This document shows, piece by piece, positions 35,740 to 48,714 of a DNA stretch of 64,000 bases (positions are counted from its first letter, which is position 1; each line of letters begins with the position of its first letter). This stretch comes from Melieria omissa (Eukaryota; Arthropoda; Insecta; Diptera; Ulidiidae), in assembly GCA_963971225.1 (NCBI GenBank), contig OZ020268.1, positions 47,604,404-47,668,403 of the forward strand, in the 5' to 3' direction. A model generated the notes under the pieces. The model was given only the letters and a program-made list of their open reading frames with translations, made no database searches and was not told where the DNA came from. The position numbers and the translations under genes were made by a program.

Positions 35740-36840
35740 TTTTTCAAAAATACTTGAAAGGCCAACAAGTTTGCTCTTGCGGCTTCTTTAGCTAACTTAT
35801 TGAATTGCAAATTCTGATAAGAGTTTGTAGTTATGTTCTTATTTTGTTTGAAAATTTCACTTGAAGATCAGCTTTTCTTATTCATCTGATGTGTCGTTTC
35901 GTTAAACGATTGAAAGTTACAAAGTTCGATCTTAAAATTTCTAGTTCACATTCTTTCTCTCTTTTCCAGTATTTCATCTTCTATCTTCGAACTAAGTCCT
36001 TTAACAACTTTCAGAGTCAACTAATGTAACCTTTTAATTTCATTTGTTTTATATAAACTGCATCTCAACAAGTTTTGGACCCAAACAAAATTTTTAAATC
36101 TCCTTAATTGCATTGATTTATCTTCGAACTAAGTCCTTCAACAACCTTAAAAGTCAGAAAGAGTCTTGAAACCTTCTCATTTTTTGTTTTATTTTCTTTG
36201 TTTTATTTCAATTTTCTCATTTTCACTGATTTATCTTTTAACTGTATTTCTCAACAACTATTAAAGCTAGAAAAAGTATTTACATCTCCTTTTGTTCATT
36301 GATTTATCTTCGAACTGCATCTCTCAACAACTTTCAGTGCCAGACGGACTATTGAAATCTCCTCGTTTTCATTGGTCCTTCAACACTCTTCAAAGCGAGA
36401 AAAAGTAATGAGATCTTTCTGCATTCAACTCCGCACATTTTCCTTGCAACACATTCAGAAAGCCAGAAAAAAATCTCATTGATTTCATTGGTTCATCTCT
36501 ATTTCCCGAAAAAACAATGAAATCTCCTTGTTGTCCATTTTTCATCTCTCTAAAAATTCCTTCCGAAACATTCAGAAGCAGACAAAATATTCAATTATCC
36601 TGGTTTTCATTGGTCTTTCAACAATTTCCAAAGCCAGAAAAAGCAATGAACTATTTCCGTGTTTCTTGGTTCATGTTGAAACTGCGTTCTTCAACAGCTT
36701 TCAGAGACAACAAAAACATATTGAAATTTTCTCGTTTTTATTGGTTCATCTTCACACTGTGTACAACAACAGTGTTCAGCCTTTTCTCACATGGATTTCT
36801 AAACGAGTTTTGTTTTCCTGTTGATCCTTTCAGCAACTAT
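35740..36840. repeat. Degenerate tandem array (TTCATTGGT-TCATCTTCGAACTG family), left block
   Basis: Units of roughly 60-110 bp contain TTTTCATTGGTTCATCTTCGAACTG, then TTCAACAACTTTCA-AG(C/A)CAGAAAAA and TATTGAAATCTCCT. They recur about ten times with heavy divergence. The same unit builds the block at 39440-40490. Plus-strand frames of 98-141 codons here (36517-36942) are repeat artefacts. Confidence 0.75.
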
Positions 36841-37439
36841 GACTGCTTCCATATCATTATACCTAACCTAAAAAAGTGCTTTCTAACCATTGTAGCCTTC
36901 ACCTTTTCGCTGTATTTTTTTTTTGTTATTGTTGTATTGTAGACTTTTGCATTTCCTCTCCTATCTGCGTTCTTTACTTTCACGCTCTAAGTGGATTTTG
37001 TTTTATTTTCATGGCATTGTCTTGTTTCCGGGAATTTTTTTCTAAACCAATGTAAAAGAGACGTTCCCATGTTATCGATCTTAAGCGTCGTTTTAAAATC
37101 GTTTATACTTAGGCGGACACCGGGACAGACTGTTTGTTGTGGCAAAGAGGTCACACTCGCAGTTTGTTCAGTGCTCAGATGGGCAGATAATCCGCATTGT
37201 TGGCACGTTTGTGCGGCAAAATTACTGAGATGAAGTGGGCTCTAGTGTTGGCGGAATCTTTAAAGAAGGATTAGGACAGTTAGGAGTAAAAATTGTTTTG
37301 TTAGTTGAGAGAGAAGAAAAACAGAGAATTTCGAAAGCAAGGGAACTTTTAACAACTCACAATTGCTTGCCAAATGTGAGAGAGTATTCGACGGTGGGAA
37401 ACTGGGGAACGGGAACGTTGCCTGGGAAACGGTTCAACT
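36841..37439. other. Non-coding spacer
   Basis: An island of less AT-rich DNA (37040-37440) contains two short plus-strand frames without domains. Nothing is recognised. Confidence 0.4.
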
Positions 37440-38900
37440 GACGGTTCGCAGTCGATTTTCATGACTTGAAATTATTTGCATCGATTTTGTATTAATTTTA
37501 ATTAATTTCCTAATTTTGATTACTTTTGAAAAATTTGTAATTATAATTTTTTTTAACATCTTTTATTATTCTTCTTTTATTTTTATACATTTTCTATTAT
37601 TTGTACATTTTTGTATAATTTTTAACTTTTAAATTAGATTTTTTAATATTTTTTTTTCATCTTTTCAAATTTCCAAACCCTTTTTAAAGCGCTTATTTGC
37701 TCTATTTTTGTATTATTTTTTTTAAATTAACTTTATATTATTTTGGTAAATTTTAAGCATTTTTAATTTTAATTTTTTTATATTTTTATGATTAAATAAT
37801 TTTCTTTTTTGATTAATTTTGTATAATTTTTAATTTTTTAGTTTTCATTTTTTTACTTTTTTTTAATAAAACTTTAACGCCTCCTTAACGCTATTTTGCA
37901 CTAATTTTGCATTTTTTTAAATTAATTGTTAATTATTTTGATTAATTTTGAAATTAAATGTTTGCAAAATTTTTTATTAATTTTCTATTTGTATGAATTT
38001 TGTGTAAAACTTAATTTTCAATTTATTTATATTTAATATGTTTAATTTATCTTTTTTTAAATTATTTTTTTTAAATGTCCAACCTTTTTTTCAGCGTTAT
38101 TTATTATATATTTTGTGTTATTGTTTTATTAACCCTTTGAGTCACAATGTCCAATATATTCGACTACAGCCCATACAGTTCATACAGAACGGGTTAATTT
38201 TCATGTCGTAAAGGGTTAAGTTTCTATTATTTTTATTAACTTTGTATAATTTTTAATTTTAATTTTTTTTTGTTGTATTTTTATGAATTTTCTATATTTT
38301 TTATTAATTTTGCATAATTTTTAATGTTTTAATTTTATTTTTTATATTCTTTGTCAATTTGAAAAAAGTTTCCAAACCCGTTTCAGGACCTTTTATGAAA
38401 CTTTTGTTATTTAATTAAGCAGTCAACACTGCAACTCAGTCTCCAATTTAAGCAACTTTTTTAATGCAGATTGTTGTTGTTTTTTAATGACTAACATTTT
38501 GTATAATTTGTAATCCATGCATAAGAATGTTTATATTTATAAGCTCATGTATCGCCCTGTTTAGTTCCTATTGAAGTTAGCTTCTAAGTGGAATCATCTG
38601 GGTCACCCGGTGAACCAGATAATCTCGGCTCGGCCATTTTGTCATCGGATCGCTAGGAGTGAGCATGTGGAGCTTAGAAAACATAAGTAAAAATTACTAC
38701 AAATTTTAATTATTTAATTTTTTCATAATCATTTCAATTATTTGCATTAATTTTCTATTATTTTGATTGAATTTTAACAATTTTTATTGTTTTCATTATT
38801 TTTTTTTTATTAATTTGAAAAATATCAAAATCCTTCTTGAGCGCTTTCATGAAGCTTTCCTTATTTAATTAAGCAGTCAACAATTCTCAATTTAATCTCC
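37440..38900. other. Extremely T/A-rich block
   Basis: About 1.4 kb of long T runs with repeated TTAATTTT, GTATAATTTTTAATTTT and CTATTATTTT motifs. It separates the two blocks of the TTCATTGGT tandem family. It could serve as matrix-attachment or easily unwound DNA, but nothing specific is shown. Confidence 0.6.
38133..38215. mobile_element. Tiny piggyBac-type element, 83 bp, TTAA-flanked
   Basis: The left end CCCTTTGAGTCACAATG and the right end (inverted CCCTTTACGACATG) share CCCTTT and, with a short gap, CA(C)A(A)TG. TTAA is present at 38129-38132 and 38216-38219. An internal GGGTTAA near the right end mirrors the subterminal AATTTAACCC of the 548-bp element at 24310, suggesting the same family. 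Confidence 0.55.
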
Positions 38901-39439
38901 AAATGAAGCGCGTTTGTTAATGCCAATTGTTATTTTTTGTTTGCTTTTTGTTTTTGTTGTAGTGTTAAATAAGCTTTTATTCTTGTTTTCGCTGTGGTTT
39001 TTACATTTTTTCGTATCTTTCTTTTGGGTTTATTTCAATCGTTTGTTTTCGTGTTGTTTATTTGACAAAATTCATTTCAAATTTCACTCAGGTGGCAACA
39101 CACAGTTTTCTGCTGTCGTTGCCTCTTGTCTTCTTTGAACATAGCAATAAAATTGTATTAGCATTTGTTGCGATATTTTATTTGTAATATTTTGCATTGT
39201 GCCTATTAAAAATTCATAAATTCATTCATAAAAACAATTTCGGCCATTCACCACACATTGCGAAAATGTGGCGACACAAAAAAACTGAAGCGAAAATAAC
39301 GAAAAAAAAGGCCATCAATGAATATGGCGTTTTATGAAACACAAAAAATGCAAATATTTTATAAAACATAAAAAGACAAAAAACGACAAGTTGGATAGTT
39401 TAGTTAAGGTTGGATTGGAATGGCAGTTTTTAATATTTC
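38901..39439. other. AT-rich non-coding stretch
   Basis: TTG/TTTTG-rich and A-rich DNA; no gene signal. Confidence 0.5.
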
Positions 39440-40490
39440 AGTACCTTTACTTCCATAAAACATTATGAAATCTATTTGTTTGCATTGGTTCATCTTTGAA
39501 ATGCGTTTTCTTTGAGAGTTTTGAAAGTAAGAGTTTTAGTAGACGTTTGCAAGGACAACAGAAAATGTATTGAAATCTCTTAATTTTCATAGCTTCTTTT
39601 TCAAACTGAGTTTCAACAATTTTCAGAGCCAGAAAACTATTGAAAACTTACTATTTTTATTGGTTTGTCTTGGAACTGTGTCCTTGAACAACTTCAAGTG
39701 TCGGAAAACGTGATGAAATCTTTTCATATTCATTGGTTTGTCTTTGAACTACTTTCAAAGCCAGAAATCTATTGAAATCTCCTAATTTCATTGAACCTTT
39801 TTTAATTAAACCATTTTCAGAGCCACAAAACTATTGAAATCTCCTAATTTTTTATTGGTTTATCTTCGAGTTGCCTGCTTGAACCCCTTTTAGAGCCACA
39901 AAACTATTAAAACTCCTAAGTTTTCATTTATTTGTCTATGAACTGCGTCCCTCAACGATTTTCAGAGCCAGAAAACAATTGAAATGTCTTATCTTTTTAC
40001 TGGTTTGTCTTTGAATTGCCTGCTTAAACAATTTTCAAAGCCACGAAACTATTGAAACCTCTTAAGTTTTCATTGGTTTATCTTCGAACTGCGTACTTTC
40101 AATAACTTTCAGAGCCATTAAACTTTAGAAATCTCCTAAATTGTCATTAGTTTATCTTCGAACTGCCTACTTCAACAACTTTCAAAGCCAAATAACGTAA
40201 TGAAGTCCCATTACTTTCATTGGTTTTTCTTCGTACTGCACTTCAACAACTTTGAGAGCCTGAGAAAATCAATAAAGTTTTCCCATTTTCTTTGATCCCT
40301 CAACAATTTAACCAACCAACAATTTGCAGTGCCGAAAAAAAATGAAGTTCTTCCCGTTTTCATTCTTCCATTTTCGAACTGTTCACTTCAAAAACTTTCA
40401 GTGCCAAAACCTTTGCTTCAAATCTCCATATTCATTGGTCCTTCAACTACTTTCATGAACATGAACCATTGGTCATTCGAACCCAATCAT
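39440..40490. repeat. Degenerate tandem array (TTCATTGGT family), right block
   Basis: About a dozen units of about 75 bp carry CAACAACTTTCAGAGCCA-AAAACTATTGAAATCTCCTAA-TTTTCATTGGTTTATCTTCGAACTGC. It is the same consensus and orientation as 35740-36840, separated by about 2.6 kb that includes the T-rich block. Confidence 0.85.
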
Positions 40491-43250
40491 TCAAGTTGAA
40501 CATTCCAATAGTTTTTACATTCCAAAACCAAAATTTCCAAAGTAAAAATATGTCGAAAAATTCATAAAAACAAGCTATAAAAAATCATATAAAATGAGTT
40601 TGCGCATATTTCAATAAATTTAGTTTTAGCACATTTTGTGTGCTACCTTATAATAACTACAACAACAATAGCAAAAACAATTGCGCCGCTTTGTGCAGTT
40701 TTACGACAATTTCATGCGCAACGCCATAAACCATAAATTTGTGTAGCCACCAAAGTCAAAAACAATAAAAATAATAATAATAAAAATACAAATAGATGCA
40801 CTAAAAATATTTGCTATAAATGCACAACAACAACAACAAATAAAACACTGCAAAATGTATGAAAATTGTAGAAAATACAAAAACTGTGACGCAACCAACA
40901 TTCGAAATTCATAAATTCCACAAGCCGTGAAACAGTCGAATAGTGGTTTGTTGTTGCTGTAGCTGCTGTTTTTGCTGTTGCTGTTTTTGTTGTTATTGTT
41001 GTTGCTATTGCAGTGGCAATTTTATTGCCCATTACGCGATGCAGTGCAACACCAACAACCAACAGTTGACGTTGGTTGCGCCTTTTTTGGCCACTGCCAA
41101 CATTTAACCCCCTCAGAGCAACATCTGCACTTTTTTCTACTTGTTTTTTATTTTTAGATTTTGTAATTTTTATTTCTGCTTTTTTTGGGTGTGCAATTTT
41201 TTTTTGGGGCCATCTCGCATATGTGCCGCCACTGTTTGACCGTTGCCAAGAATTTGATTTGTCTAATGCCAAAATAAACTACAACAAAAAACATTGCAAA
41301 AAACGAATTTTTGCATTTTCGTATTTTTGTATTTTTTGTTGTACTCTCGAAAGACATAATAAATAAATGATGCACCTTTTGAGTGCGCCGGCTGCCAGCG
41401 TCAGCAGTTCGCAGCCAGCAATGGGGCTGACCGCCTCTACAAATAAACACAGATTTTTGCATTTTCGCATTTTGTTGCTGTTGTTGTTATGTGGTTGCTT
41501 GTTCAATTTGTTGTTGTTTTCATGGTTTGGCTCACAAGTTTACAGTTTGATTTATGCGCTCACTAAATGCGAAATGAGTTTTTATTGCCCCAGTTATGAG
41601 TTTAGGCAGTTTATGCAATTTTCAAATAAAATTTTGGTGCAATTTTTGGTTTTCGGTTGTTGTTTTTTTGGTATTTTTAATTGAAGGGGATTTGTAGATG
41701 TGTGTTAAAAAATAAAAAAAAAATTGTTCAATGTGTTGGACCCATCTATATGCAAGGAATGCAAAGAAAGTGGTGTTAGGAAAATTTTGAAGCACAGTCT
41801 TTGGATCTGTGCGGCCATTCCATTTTCGCACTTTCTCGATCACTTTTATATGGATCCACAACACTCAAACGCTTAAACTGGTTTCGCCAGGGACCCAACA
41901 GGGTCTATGTATTTTCGACTTGGACAGCCAGTCTACCTAACCTAACCTATACTCAGCTATAACTTGGCAATTCCATCAGCTACTCGTTTTCTATGCAAAT
42001 TTGTGTGACACAAGTTGACCTCAGCCAGCTGTTTGCATTGTCAGAAACCACTCTAAATACCCTAAAACCCCACAATTGATATTCATTCCTCAATTTTCTT
42101 TACACTAATTAACCTTTCATACCCTGTTCCCCTAAAAAAAATCATTTTCAAAGCTTGATTCCACGTGCCGTTCCAGCTCTCGGCTCCACATACGTCCAAC
42201 TCCCGTTGAAATTGTGATCCCCTCACTGCGTCCCCAAATTGTCGCATGGCACATCAATTGTCATTCAAAATATGCAAAACACAGCCACGATTCCTAAACT
42301 CACACTACATTACAACAACAAAAGCCACACATTGTCGTCAGGCTAAAAAAAAGAATTACCGAGACAACAAAAAAAATTGTTGCTTATCAGCTGCCAAACG
42401 ATCGGCGAGCCAACGCAAATTAGCATTTAAATTGTTGACATCAAATACAGACAGACACACATACACACTAAAAAGCAACTAAGAATTGTTTCGTTTTTTT
42501 TAAGACGAATTTTTAATACAAATTACTTTTCTAAAGCGAATTTGTGTCCTTACTCAGTCGATTTTTGTTGCGCTTGTGTCGTTACAACAACAACAACCAC
42601 ATACTCATTGGTTATTGTTCTTGTTATAAATTATATATTTTTTGAAGATTTGCAAAAAATCACAAAAAATACGCCAACCAACCAAAAACCAACAACAATA
42701 AAGCACAAATTACAACAAAAAAACAATAAAAAACAACCATGTGTCAACCAGTCGGCAACAGTCAAGAAAAATGCTGGCACACAAGCCAAAAAATAAAAAA
42801 CAAAAACAAAAAAATAAAAATTTAAAAAAATTCACAAAATCAGAAAAACACCAACAACTACACACACACACACACACACACAAATTTAATAAAAGCCTCC
42901 ACAAGCGATCGTCAACGCGTCCGAAGCGCGCCAACATTTTATGCTAATTTAACAAAATAAATTTATGCTAATTTCTTTTAATTTAATTTTTAAGGAATTT
43001 GTTGTTGCTGTTTTGTGTGTAGTTTGCATTGTGCTAGGCGTTGTTATTGATGTGATCTGAACGTAAGATTTTCAACGGGTTGCTTTATGGCAACGAAATT
43101 TGCACAAAAGTGGAGCGTTGCGGTTGAAATTTTCTGTGTGAATAAGGTTTTTTTTTTAAGGAAATTTATAGTTGTTTTTTTATAAACCTGTGCACTAAAT
43201 TAAGACTCGTGAATGTATTTAGAGATGTCTTCTATATATTTTTAATTTTT
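40491..43250. other. Non-coding stretch rich in CAA/TTG triplets
   Basis: CAACAACAA and GTTGTTGTT runs (about 40640-41010, 41470-41520 and 42570-42730), a (CA)n tract at about 42861-42881, and A-rich DNA. At 41875-41955 a segment reads GGGTCT...GACAGCCAGTCTACCTAACCTAACCTA, probably a minus-oriented relative of the TTAGG-headed dispersed repeat. Open frames mirror the triplets. Confidence 0.5.
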
Positions 43251-43289
43251 TCTTTGTAGATTTGACGTCATTTAAAGGCGCAAAGAAAA

Positions 43290-44355
43290 ATGCAATTTTA
43301 GTAAAATGAAATTTAAAAATTTAAATTTTGAATGTTGTATGATTTCAATTGAAATTGTTTACATATTAATTACAACATATTAATTACAATTAGTTAAAAA
43401 ATATATTAAATACTAAAACAAGTTGATGGCTTTAAAATAAAATTTAAAAAATTAAATATTTAGAATTAGAGTTCATATAAAAATAACGAATAACAAAAAT
43501 TACAAATAACAAAAATTACAAATAAAAAAATTAATGTATTTGACAACAATGGGCAAACTCTAATGTATTCTTGTATATATTTTTTATGCAACAAAAAAAA
43601 ATTTGTTAAATAAGAAATTAAAAAAAATCTATGTCTGACTACAAAGGACGAACTTTAATGTCTTTTTATATATAGTTTTAGACAAAAATGTTTTTTCAAA
43701 TTCGAATTTCACCTTAAATTCACTAAAAATAGTGAGTAAAATATTGAAATTAATTTTTGTTTTTAATTTTAGTTTCAAAAAAATATAAAATCAAACATAT
43801 CGGATACATTTTACTTCCCTCTGTACTTTAACTATTATGATATATAACTTTACTTATTATAATATATATTTTTATACAAAAAAACTATTTTTTTTTAATT
43901 TCAATTCCACCTCAAATTCACCAAAATGTTGAAATTGCTTTAATTCTTTTAAAATTTTAGTTTAAAATAAATATAAAATCAAACATATTGGATACATTTG
44001 ACTACAGAGGTAGAACTCTAATGTATACTTATATAGATTTTTGCACACAAATTTTTTTTAGAATTTAAATCCACTTTAATGCCGTCGAGAAAAGTCAAAT
44101 ATTGATATTAATGTAATTTATTTTTTCATTTTAAATTTATATAACTTTTTTAATTTGAATATAAATTCAAACTGAATGGTTACATTTGACTACAGAGGAC
44201 GAAATTTAATGTATTCTTATATATTTTTGTACAAAAAACGATTTAAAAACTTAAATTTTCCTTAAATTAACCATAAATAGTAAAATACTGAAACTAATGT
44301 AATTTTTTAAATTTTATTTTCAAACAAATATAGAATCAAACATATCGGTTGCAAT
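43290..44355. repeat. AT-rich tandem array, unit about 95-190 bp, five copies
   Basis: GGATACATTTGACTACAGAGG(A)-GAACTTTAATGTATTCTTATATA, followed by a TTTTT-ACAAAAA and CACCTTAAATTCACCAAAAATAGT block and ATATAAAATCAAACATAT, recurs near 43536, 43630, 43801, 43990 and 44177. The last three units are most regular at about 187 bp. Confidence 0.8.
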
Positions 44356-47330
44356 AAAACGAAATCCACAACTTTCCCTTCAAATGGTTTTAGTAGTCTG
44401 TATCTCGCATTGTATAAGTCTAATCAAGTTACGTTAGATGGCGTTAGAAAGATAAGACTTTATACTAAAGAAACTGCTGAGACGGTTTCGTGATTGCTTG
44501 ACTCAGTCCACACGCCAGAAGCTTCGGGAGCTTGATTAGACTGACCCACTGTATGCTATGTTGTTTTCTAGACATCTCTTCTGGACAATGTGACCTCTAT
44601 ATTCAGTTCGAGGAGTTGATGAATGTCATCTCTTCGAAATTTTGATATATAGGTTTACCTAGTGTCCTCCACCGCTTTGTCAATAAGGTTGGACGTGCGG
44701 AAGGAGGAAGTGATGGTCGGTTTCCTTTTCGCTTGGGTTCTGGTATTACGAGAAAGGGGATGACTCTTTCAGCTGGTCTCAGTGGCCTATGATGACTGTT
44801 GTTGGTCTTGCCACATCCTGACGCAACTTATTTAAGCAACTTATTTCTGCAGTCCTGTTCTTGTAGTCGTTTGGCCAAAGTGATCTGTTGATTTTGCAGG
44901 ATTCCATGCTCTGCCAGCTAGTTTTGGTTATTTTAGCAAATATTTGTATTTACTCTAACTACAAACTACTCCAAATATGTTTCTACGCATCCATCTCTCT
45001 TCTTCACCCCCTCTTTCTGCACATCTAACGCACTCAGTTGCATCATTCCTGACCCCGCAACACCTTTTGCAGTCAATTAACCAAATCAACTTTTCTGTGT
45101 ACGCTCTTAATTTTCTCACATGCCACACCCTGTCCGTTGAGTGCATGTGGCTGTATGCCACCACTAATTATCTTGTAAGCACTCAACAAAAACCATAACA
45201 ACAACAACAACAAGAACAACTAAAAACTGGAGTAAGTGCAATGTAGCGCAATGAAATTAGAACCAAATATAATTAAAGTTAATTGCGAAATACAATTTAG
45301 AGTAATTAAAATACAAAAAACAACAATGCAAACAACAACAACAACAACAAAGCAACAACTACATTGACACAATAACAACAATAAAAACTAAAGCAGAAAA
45401 ATCAGCATGAAATGTGCTAAAAGCAAAATTGTGTTAAAGTTAGCAAATAACAACAATTGCCAATGGCAATTACAATAACAACAAGCAACAATTACAACAA
45501 TATACAGTGCTGCAAACAATTTACAACTAATTACAACAATTAAAAAAAAACAAAACAAACAAACAACACAAAGCGGCCAAAGTGTGTGGAGTGTAGCACG
45601 AAGAAGAAGAAAAAATGTGCACAAGCATATGAATTGTTTTTAATTTAAGAATGACAAACTAAAAACAACAACAACTATTAGAAAAGCAAACATAGAGCAA
45701 CAGAAAACGCCGCATAAACATTACAAAGCAACTAAGAATGCACAAAGCTAGGTTAGGATTTATTGTTGTTGTTGTTTTTTAGTAGTTGGTTGTAGTTGTT
45801 TTCAACAGGACTGTTTAGTGTGTGTGTATGTGACCAATGAGCATCACTGTAACAACAACCAGTTGTAACTAAGGGCGCAAAATAACAAGTACATCACCAC
45901 CTACAACAACAACAACAACAAGTGTTGATAAAACGCTTGAAATTCTAACACGTCCTCCCCTGCTTTCTTCTCCCAAGCGGCAAATGTCAAATGGGCGTTC
46001 AGCCGGGCCGCCGGCGCTTTCAACAGCGCGTTAACTGCACAGCTGTGGGCGCGTTTGTTTGTGTGTAGCTGTGTGTGTGTTGTATTTGTTTGTGGGTGAA
46101 AGGCCACAGCGGCGCCGTTTGCGTGCGCTGTCAACAGGCTGCAGGCGCGCAAATATTTACCCAAAGTGTCGCAAAAGCCGTGTCCAATCATAAGAATGCA
46201 ACAACAAAAAACAACAGCAACAACAAGTTCAAAGCAACAACCACCAAGTTGCGCTCAATTAACCGCCATTTAACATGCCCCCTAGCCCTCTGCGGCCTTG
46301 CGCCAGTCACCCATATTCCATTATTTCGAAAATTTTCCCCAATTTCAGCAGTTAGTTTTTGAAAAAAGCACCAACAAAAAAATTATCAATATCAAAATTT
46401 ACACTCACCAACGTCGACGTTATTATTTTGATGTTTTCCTGTGCACTCATGAATATGTAAAAAAATATAAATAATTCTTAACAACAAATGTGCAAAGCGT
46501 TCAATGAAAAGCTGAATGGCGCCACGGCCCAACACGCCCAATTGCGGTGAGAATAAATGCAACAACAACATTAACAACAACAACCAAGCGAAAGCTACAA
46601 TTATACAAAAACAACTATTAAATAATACCAACAACAACAACTCCACACAACAAGAAAAACAAGCATAGCAGCAGCCGACACCCAACAACTCATAAAAATA
46701 GTTGGAGCGTCTCGTTCGCCCATCAACGCATCGAACGTCCATAAAACGTGGATTTTCAGCCCGAATGCATGATTTTACTATGTGGATTAAATTCGGATTA
46801 CCATTTCTAAAATGTTTGTATTATTTTCATATTTTATTTCATTACTTTCTGCATACTCGTTTAGTTTTATGTGCCTCATTTCGATTTTATTTCTAGCATC
46901 AATTTTCTGTGCTTTTCAGTTTGTTCCTGAAAATTTATTTTTTTCTATGGGAGCGTTGAATTGTATGTTCAAAAACTTTTTTTTATGGCTTTTAACGCTT
47001 TAATAAGCGCATAAAATTCTATCGACTGCACCAGATTTGACTTCAAAGCGGCGAAAAGTGTGCGCAATGCGTGTGTCGACACGCCCCATAAACATCTCAA
47101 ATGTGTTGGAATAGTTTTAAAATTATTTTATTGCAACTTTTTTTAATTATAGCCACACAGGATTTTAGCTGGCGGCATATTTAACGAAGCGGTTTTCAGA
47201 CACTAAACACGTCAATGGGGATTATTTCAGGTGCAACCCAGCAAGCGTCTTAAGTCTTCCGACCATTGAAAGCAATTTTGGCCTCTGGGGATCACTTTAG
47301 GTTGTTTCTATTTAGTGTTTAGGCTGTTTA
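44356..47330. other. Non-coding stretch; complex-sequence patch then CAA-rich DNA
   Basis: 44400-44940 is unusually complex and less AT-rich for the area. It includes the inverted pair GTCTAATCAAG / CTTGATTAGAC (about 44417 and 44530), suggesting decayed transposon sequence of unknown family. 45180-46740 is dominated by CAACAACAA runs, with a GC-richer patch at 45950-46300. The frames at 45388-45624 and 46392-46742 (both -) are triplet-derived. Confidence 0.45.
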
Positions 47331-48290
47331 TTGCTTGCAGTGTTTAAAAATTGATCCATATTTTATCAATGGTTTTAAATCGAAGCAGTTATTCCTTAGA
47401 ATTGCGCTAAAACTGTTCCCAACACCACTTTAAAGTGCTGGTTCGTTGGTTCAATTTGGGAGATTTGATCCCAATTTGTGGACAGCTTCTTCATACCCAA
47501 TGTTACATGGAGTACGTTGTTTCTGCTTTCAAGTGTTTTAAAACGGATCCATATTTGGTCAATGGTTACAAATCGAACCAGAAAGCACTTTAAAGTGCTG
47601 ATTCTTTGGTTCAATTTTGGTGATTTGATCCCAACTTGTGGACAGCTTCTTCACACCCAACGCTACATGGAATGGATTGTTCCTGCAGTTTGTTTAGATT
47701 TCAGCTATCTAAGAGTCAAGATATAAGTGTGAAGGTGTTCTTTGCTTTCAAGTGCTTAAAAATGGATCCATATTTTGTTAATGGTTACAAATTGAAGCAG
47801 AAATTCTTTAGAATTGCGCTAAAACTGGTCCAAACACCACTTTAAAATGCTGGTTCGTTGGTTCAATTTTGGAGATTTGATCCCAACTTGTGGACAGCTT
47901 CTTTATACCCAATGTTACATGGAGTACGTTGTTTCTGCTTTCAAGTGTTTAAAAATTGATCCATATTTTGTTAATGGTTTTAAATCGAAGCAGTTATTCC
48001 TAAGAATTGCGCTAAAACTGGTCCAAATACCATTTTAAAATGCTGGTTCGTTGGTTCAATTTTGGAGATTTGATCCCAACTTGTGGACAGCTTCTTCATA
48101 CCCAATGTTACATGGAGTACGTTGTTTCTGCTTTCAAGTGTTTTAAAACGGATCCATATTTGGTCAATGGTTACAAATCGAAGCAGACAGCACTTCAAAG
48201 TGCTGATTCGTTGGTTCAATTTAGGAGATTTGATCCCAACTTGCGGATAGCTTCTTTATACCCAACGCTACATGGAATATATTGTGGAGA
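47330..48290. repeat. Tandem array with variable-length units (160-251 bp), five copies
   Basis: GATTTGATCCCAACTTGTGG, continuing ACAGCTTCTTCATACCCAA and TACATGGA(G/A)TACGTTG, starts at 47462, 47623, 47874, 48067 and 48227. An optional block (GAAGCAG-TATTCCTTAGAATTGCGCTAAAACTG-TCCAA) is present in some units and absent in the 160-bp ones, so two unit forms alternate. Open frames on both strands (for example 48040-48405) arise from the repeats. Confidence 0.9.
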
Positions 48291-48329
48291 CATTCCATTA
48301 AAATGCCAGTTTTATCACGAATTTTCAAG

Positions 48330-48362
48330 CTTCGTTCGATCGTTCGATCGTTCTATCGTTCA
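48330..48362. repeat. Short CGTTCGAT tandem run
   Basis: About four units of CGTTC(G/T)AT. Confidence 0.8.
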
Positions 48363-48473
48363 AGTCCATATCTTACATTTTCTCAATCGGTTCTTCAATA
48401 AGTGAACATCTTTTTGACGTCTCCTACATTGCTGGCTGGAGTCATAATTGCACACTCTTCATCACATTAAAGC

Positions 48474-48570
48474 TGGCCTCTATAGTCCAGCTGGTAGCGA
48501 GCTTTTTACGCCAAGGACTCTAGGTTCGATTCCCAGTTCGGGTTGGTTAAACTGAAAAAAATAAAATTAC
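48474..48570 (+). ncRNA. Degenerate tRNA-like Pol III unit (pseudo-tRNA or SINE head)
   Basis: TAGTCCAGCTGG (48483-48494) fits the A-box consensus and GGTTCGATTCC (48523-48533) the B-box consensus, 40 bp apart as in tRNAs. A T-arm (CTAGG-TTCGATT-CCCAG) can form, but the acceptor stem pairs poorly and the 5' half of the anticodon stem is missing, so no anticodon can be assigned. An A-rich stretch (GAAAAAAATAAAA) follows about 20 bp downstream. A functional tRNA is unlikely; a retroposed tRNA fragment fits best. Confidence 0.5.
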
Positions 48571-48714
48571 TTCAATTTATGAGTGTTAGCATAGATAGAT
48601 ATTGCGATAAGAAGGCGAAGAAGGTGCATGTGGTATGGAACGTCGCTATAACGAAGATAGATAAACATTTGTCGCCTCACCAACAAAACAAAACAAAGAT
48701 GGGAAGAGATAGTT

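Noticed and set aside
36517..36942. 141-codon plus-strand frame
   Set aside because: Lies in the TTCATTGGT tandem array and shows its periodicity.
48474..48570. Functional tRNA gene
   Set aside because: Acceptor stem pairs poorly and the anticodon arm is incomplete.
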